Origin: JBASRP01 sp044866075
GTDB lineage: Bacteria > Actinomycetota > AC-67
Assembly (NCBI GenBank): GCA_044866075.1
Contig: JBIOTQ010000014.1
Coordinates: 1-26,131 of the forward strand
DNA length: 26,131 nt
Direction of reading: 5' to 3'
The stretch's first letter is position 1. Each line of letters starts with the position of its first letter. Made by a program: the position numbers and the translations under genes. The notes below the pieces were generated by a model. The model was not told where the DNA came from and did no database searches. It saw only the letters and a program-made list of their open reading frames with translations. This document shows, piece after piece, positions 22,875 to 26,131 of this stretch.

Positions 22875-25064
22875 CTAGGCCGTGACCGGGGCTTCCTTGG
22901 GGAGCGGGACGCGTCCCGCGACCGTCGTGCCCTGACCGGGCGCCGATTCGACGCGCAGCGTTCCGCCGATCGCGCCGACGCGGTCGTTCATGTTCGTGAA
23001 GCCGGCGCCGAGCTTGCTATTGCGAACGTCGAAGCCGGCTCCGTTGTCGGACACCTCGAAGAGCAGTCCGCCTTCTTGCTCCCAGACGCGGATCTGCGCC
23101 CGAACGCCTTGGCCCGCGTACTTGCCGACGTTCTGCAGCGCCTCGAGCGAGCAGAAATAGACGGCTGCTTCGATCTCCTGCGAGTAGCGGCCCAGGCCGG
23201 TCGCCTCGACGGTGACGTTCACCGGTGAGCGCTCGGCGGCGGAGCGCAGCGCTTCCGTGAGGCCGCGGTCGGCGAGCAGCGGGGGGTAGATGCCGTGCGC
23301 GAGACGCCGGAGCTCGTCGAGCGTTTCCTGCACGTCGCCGGAAAGCTCGGTGAGGAGCTCGGTGGCCTGTGCCGGGTCGCTGTTCATCATCGTCTTCGCC
23401 AACCCGACCTTCACCGCCAGCGCGACGAGGTACTGCTGCGCGCCGTCGTGCAGGTTGCGTTCGATCCGCCGCCGTTCGCCGTCGGCCGCGGCGACGATGC
23501 GCGCGCGGGAGGCTTGCAGCGCGGCGGCTTGCTGCCGCAGCTCGTCGAGCGATGCTTGCAGCGCCGAGTCGAGGCGGACGTTGTGCAGCGCGAGCCCGAC
23601 CTGACGCGCGAGTTCGATGACGATGCGCTCCTCTTCTTCATCGAAGAGGCCGCGGTCGGAGTGACGGCGCACGACGATCAGGCCGAGGAGCTCGCCCGAG
23701 TGCGTGATCGGAGCGACGCGCAGCTGTTCGTCCTCGTGCTGGAGGAGTTTGGGGAGCCACACCTTCACCCACGCCGGGCCCGAGACGCCGGCGCGCGCGA
23801 CGACCTGTTGTTCGGACGCCTCGAGCGTGAGCCTCGCGTGCGGGCGCTCCGGGTCCGAGACCGTGCGTTCCAGCTTGCCGCCGGTGCCCGTCCAGACCTC
23901 GGCGATGTCGAGGCCGAGCGTCTTGCGGAGCGACTCGGCCATCTGCAGCATCAGCTCGTCGAGCGGGATCGCGCGCGAGAGACGCGACCCGAACGAGCGG
24001 ATCACTTCGTCGGGCGCGTGCCGCTCGCCGTAGATCAGGCGCGTCGCGATGTTCTGCAGCCGTGTGCGGGTCGGGATGTACAGCAGCGCGGCGAGCGCGG
24101 CGGCGACCATCGAGAGCACGAGGAGCGTCTTCTCGCTGTCGGTCGGGACGCGGCCGAGACCGAGCACGATCGCGAGATACACGGCGGCGACGACGCTGGC
24201 CAGTCCCGCCAGTGAGATCGTCGCGGCGAGGAAACGATCGACGACCGCCGACAGTCGCGGCCACGTCGAGAAGACGAGCGCCAGTGGGACGACGGCGCTC
24301 GCGCCGAGCACGACCGCGCCGAGATGCGGCGGCCACGAGACGAGCGCGTCGAGGGCGACCGCGGCGATTGACAGCCCCGCCGCGACCGTGATGCCCCAGC
24401 CGAGCCACTGCATCTGCTTGCGTTCGGTCGGCGTCGCCTTCCCGTAGCGCGCGGCGAGGCCGATGCCGCCGACGAGGGCCGCCGCGATCGCGATCCCGGC
24501 GAGGGGTGCGATCTGGAGTCGATACTTGTTGCTCAGGATCATGGCGACGCCGACCGCGCCGAAGGCCGGGTAGCCCCCCAGGGCGAAGACGCGACGGGTC
24601 GTGGTTTCCAGCGCACCGCGCGGAACGACAAGGAGCAGGTGCATGCCCGCGGCGGCCGCCAACACGAGCGACATCCGCAGGACAACCTCAGCGAGGTCGT
24701 GCCGAACTAGGATTAGCGACACGACCTCGTTCGGCGCGACGTATTCGAACATCGTCGCTTCGGCGTACACGGCGACCGCCCCGAACATCGCCCCCAAGCC
24801 GGCGACGACGCCGGCGGCATCGCCGGGTCGTCGGACGGAGATAGCGGCCGCAGCGAGCGCCCAAACGAGGACGAGGCCGGCGCCGACGAGGTGTTCGGCG
24901 TCGACGGCCTCGCGGCCGGAGAGGATCGCGGCGTATCCCGCGATCACGACGGCCGCGCCCGCCAGAACGAACGTGATGGCCGTGGCGGGAACGGACCGAG
25001 CTCCGGCCGGGGCCCCGACCGGGGCCCCCACGTCGATCGCTTCGGTGTTCATCGTCGTCTCCAT
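22875..25064 (-). CDS. Membrane sensor histidine kinase (HisKA_3 type) with GAF domain
   Basis: A 729-residue kinase. Residues about 28-330 hold some nine or ten hydrophobic segments, far more than the usual two, forming a large membrane sensor. A GAF-like domain follows at about 355-510 (LGLDIAEVWTG, ELLGLIVVRRHSDRGLFDEE). A coiled-coil stretch leads to the HisKA_3 domain with His539 in RNLHDGAQQYLV. The ATPase domain has LEALQNVGKYAG and DNGAGFD at 673-679. It should phosphorylate a NarL-type regulator, most likely the one at 21284. The start at 25064 has GAGGTG five bases away; ATG four codons later is an alternative. It follows the permease gene by 59 bases on the same strand, so the two may share a transcript. 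Confidence 0.93.
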   Translation of the reverse strand: METTMNTEAIDVGAPVGAPAGARSVPATAITFVLAGAAVVIAGYAAILSGREAVDAEHLVGAGLVLVWALAAAAISVRRPGDAAGVVAGLGAMFGAVAVYAEATMFEYVAPNEVVSLILVRHDLAEVVLRMSLVLAAAAGMHLLLVVPRGALETTTRRVFALGGYPAFGAVGVAMILSNKYRLQIAPLAGIAIAAALVGGIGLAARYGKATPTERKQMQWLGWGITVAAGLSIAAVALDALVSWPPHLGAVVLGASAVVPLALVFSTWPRLSAVVDRFLAATISLAGLASVVAAVYLAIVLGLGRVPTDSEKTLLVLSMVAAALAALLYIPTRTRLQNIATRLIYGERHAPDEVIRSFGSRLSRAIPLDELMLQMAESLRKTLGLDIAEVWTGTGGKLERTVSDPERPHARLTLEASEQQVVARAGVSGPAWVKVWLPKLLQHEDEQLRVAPITHSGELLGLIVVRRHSDRGLFDEEEERIVIELARQVGLALHNVRLDSALQASLDELRQQAAALQASRARIVAAADGERRRIERNLHDGAQQYLVALAVKVGLAKTMMNSDPAQATELLTELSGDVQETLDELRRLAHGIYPPLLADRGLTEALRSAAERSPVNVTVEATGLGRYSQEIEAAVYFCSLEALQNVGKYAGQGVRAQIRVWEQEGGLLFEVSDNGAGFDVRNSKLGAGFTNMNDRVGAIGGTLRVESAPGQGTTVAGRVPLPKEAPVTA

Positions 25065-25123
25065 GGTGTCACCTCATCGTGGCTCGGTCATGCGTGGTGG
25101 CCTCACTCCGTCCGGGGTGCCCA

Positions 25124-26131
25124 TCACTCGCTCCGCAGGACGACGGCGGGGCGCGTTCGCGCTGCGACACGGGCCGGGAGCGCGGCCAGGGCGTTCGCAA
25201 CGAGGACGGCGGCCGGGATCGCCGTCGCCGCCACAATGAGGGACAGCCTCGCCGGTGACGGCACGCCCAGCTCATCGGAGAAGGCCTTCCACGCCCAGCG
25301 TCCCGCCGCGGTGCCGGCGGGGACGCCGATCGCCGCGGCGATGAGCGCGACCGTCGCCGCCTGCCAGACGACCGCCGTCGACACCTGACGGCGGACGAAA
25401 CCGATCGTCTTGAGGACGGCGAGATCACGACGGCGCCGCCGCACGGCGGTGCCGAGCGTGTGCGCCAGCGTCCCCACCGCGAGCAGACTGAGTGCGCCGG
25501 CCAGAGCGAGCGGCGTGCCGCGTATCCGGGCGTAGTTGGCGATGTCGGCCGGTTGCTGCGGAACCCTGTTGACGAAGCACGGATTCTCCTGGCAGTCGGG
25601 GAAGGAGAGGAGCCTCTTCTCGATCGCCTGCGCCACTTGTTTCGGGTCGGCGCCGGGAGCGAAGTCGATCAGGAAGTAGGCGAACTCTTCGGTTCCGCCT
25701 TCTGCCGGCATCGCCGCGGCCGTCACGGCCGCGCCCTCGCCGAGTCCGGTCGGTTCGAAGCTGCCACGCCCGAGAAGTGGGAACACGCCGATCCCGACGA
25801 TGTGCATCGTCTGCGGCGGATCCTGTCCGACACGCGCGGAGACGCTATCTCCGTTACGGAGCCCGAGTCGGTCCGCCGTCTTGGTGCCGACGACGATCTC
25901 GTCGTCGGAGGACGGGGGCCGCCCCGCGATCAATCGAGGGAAGAGGTTGTCCGGCGCGGGACCGATGCCGACCGCCGGGATCGTCGAGTCCCCGAGGGTC
26001 ACCTCGCCGTAATGACCTCCCACCGCCTCGGCGACACCGGGGACCGTCTTGATGTCTTCGATGAGCGATGAGGGGAGCCCCCCGAACTGCGTGTCGAAGA
26101 TGGCGTCCCATCGCCAGCCGTACAGAGCGGG
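25124..26131 (-). CDS. FtsX-like ABC transporter permease, partial (runs off right edge)
   Basis: The C-terminal 335 residues of a permease; the frame is open to the last base, entering at ALYGWRWDAIFDTQFGGLPS. The first part is an extracytoplasmic MacB-type domain (LIEDIKTVPGVAEAV, VVGTKTADRLGLRNGD). Then come three membrane segments characteristic of the FtsX core, with RRRRRDLAVLKTIGFVRRQV as the cytoplasmic loop between the first two, and a typical C-terminus ARTRPAVVLRSE. A cysteine pair in FPDCQENPCF may form a disulfide outside. Such two-core permeases, with an ATPase, usually export lipids or peptides or act as mechanotransducers. The N-terminal core and any ATPase gene lie beyond the edge. 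A GTG at 26023 is internal, not the start. Confidence 0.9.
   Translation of the reverse strand, partial: PALYGWRWDAIFDTQFGGLPSSLIEDIKTVPGVAEAVGGHYGEVTLGDSTIPAVGIGPAPDNLFPRLIAGRPPSSDDEIVVGTKTADRLGLRNGDSVSARVGQDPPQTMHIVGIGVFPLLGRGSFEPTGLGEGAAVTAAAMPAEGGTEEFAYFLIDFAPGADPKQVAQAIEKRLLSFPDCQENPCFVNRVPQQPADIANYARIRGTPLALAGALSLLAVGTLAHTLGTAVRRRRRDLAVLKTIGFVRRQVSTAVVWQAATVALIAAAIGVPAGTAAGRWAWKAFSDELGVPSPARLSLIVAATAIPAAVLVANALAALPARVAARTRPAVVLRSE

Noticed and set aside
1..26131. CRISPR arrays, insertion sequences, phage genes
   Set aside because: No regularly spaced long repeats, transposase motifs, terminal inverted repeats or phage structural genes were seen.

Overview
The window is high-GC DNA with dense, overlapping genes. 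Its content points to an actinobacterium (Actinomycetota): actinobacterial-style TetR control, a LivHMGF-type ABC transporter with an acyl-CoA ligase, a MhuD-like heme oxygenase, NarL-type two-component proteins and LPxTG-like surface proteins. No rRNA, complete tRNA, IS element, phage gene or CRISPR array was seen, so the lineage cannot be fixed further; an uncultured soil or freshwater group would fit.

Layout. (1) 1-1100: a PIN-like gene running off the left edge, then about 700 bases without an intact gene that hold two sets of 11-bp-spaced direct repeats and perhaps a decayed small gene. (2) 1101-6731: a secreted cupredoxin, a secreted CocE-type hydrolase, a coupled carboxymuconolactone-decarboxylase/SDR pair, a VOC protein and a secreted Calx-beta protein. 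(3) 6793-17264: a TetR regulator divergent from a tightly overlapped seven-gene operon. The operon encodes a membrane-anchored two-domain substrate-binding protein, LivH, a LivM-LivG fusion, LivF with a basic tail, an acyl-CoA ligase, an alpha/beta hydrolase and a surface lipase. The intergenic region has a readable promoter and a 7-bp-arm palindrome just downstream of it. (4) 17209-18978: a minus-strand YetF / MhuD-like / YihY operon in which YihY appears to lack a normal start codon. (5) 19171-21016: an LPATG surface protein convergent with a secreted CAP-domain protein. (6) 21284-26131: a NarL-type response regulator and a lone receiver domain facing a metallothionein-like zinc protein, a large membrane histidine kinase and an FtsX-like permease that runs off the right edge.

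How they may work together. The central operon reads as one uptake and activation route. A surface lipase and a hydrolase would release a substrate, the anchored binding protein and Liv-type transporter would bring it in, and the ligase would convert it to a CoA thioester, all under TetR control. The substrate is not visible from sequence; a fatty, aromatic or steroid-like acid is more likely than an amino acid because of the ligase. Three secreted proteins end in LPxTG-like motifs, which suggests sortase anchoring.
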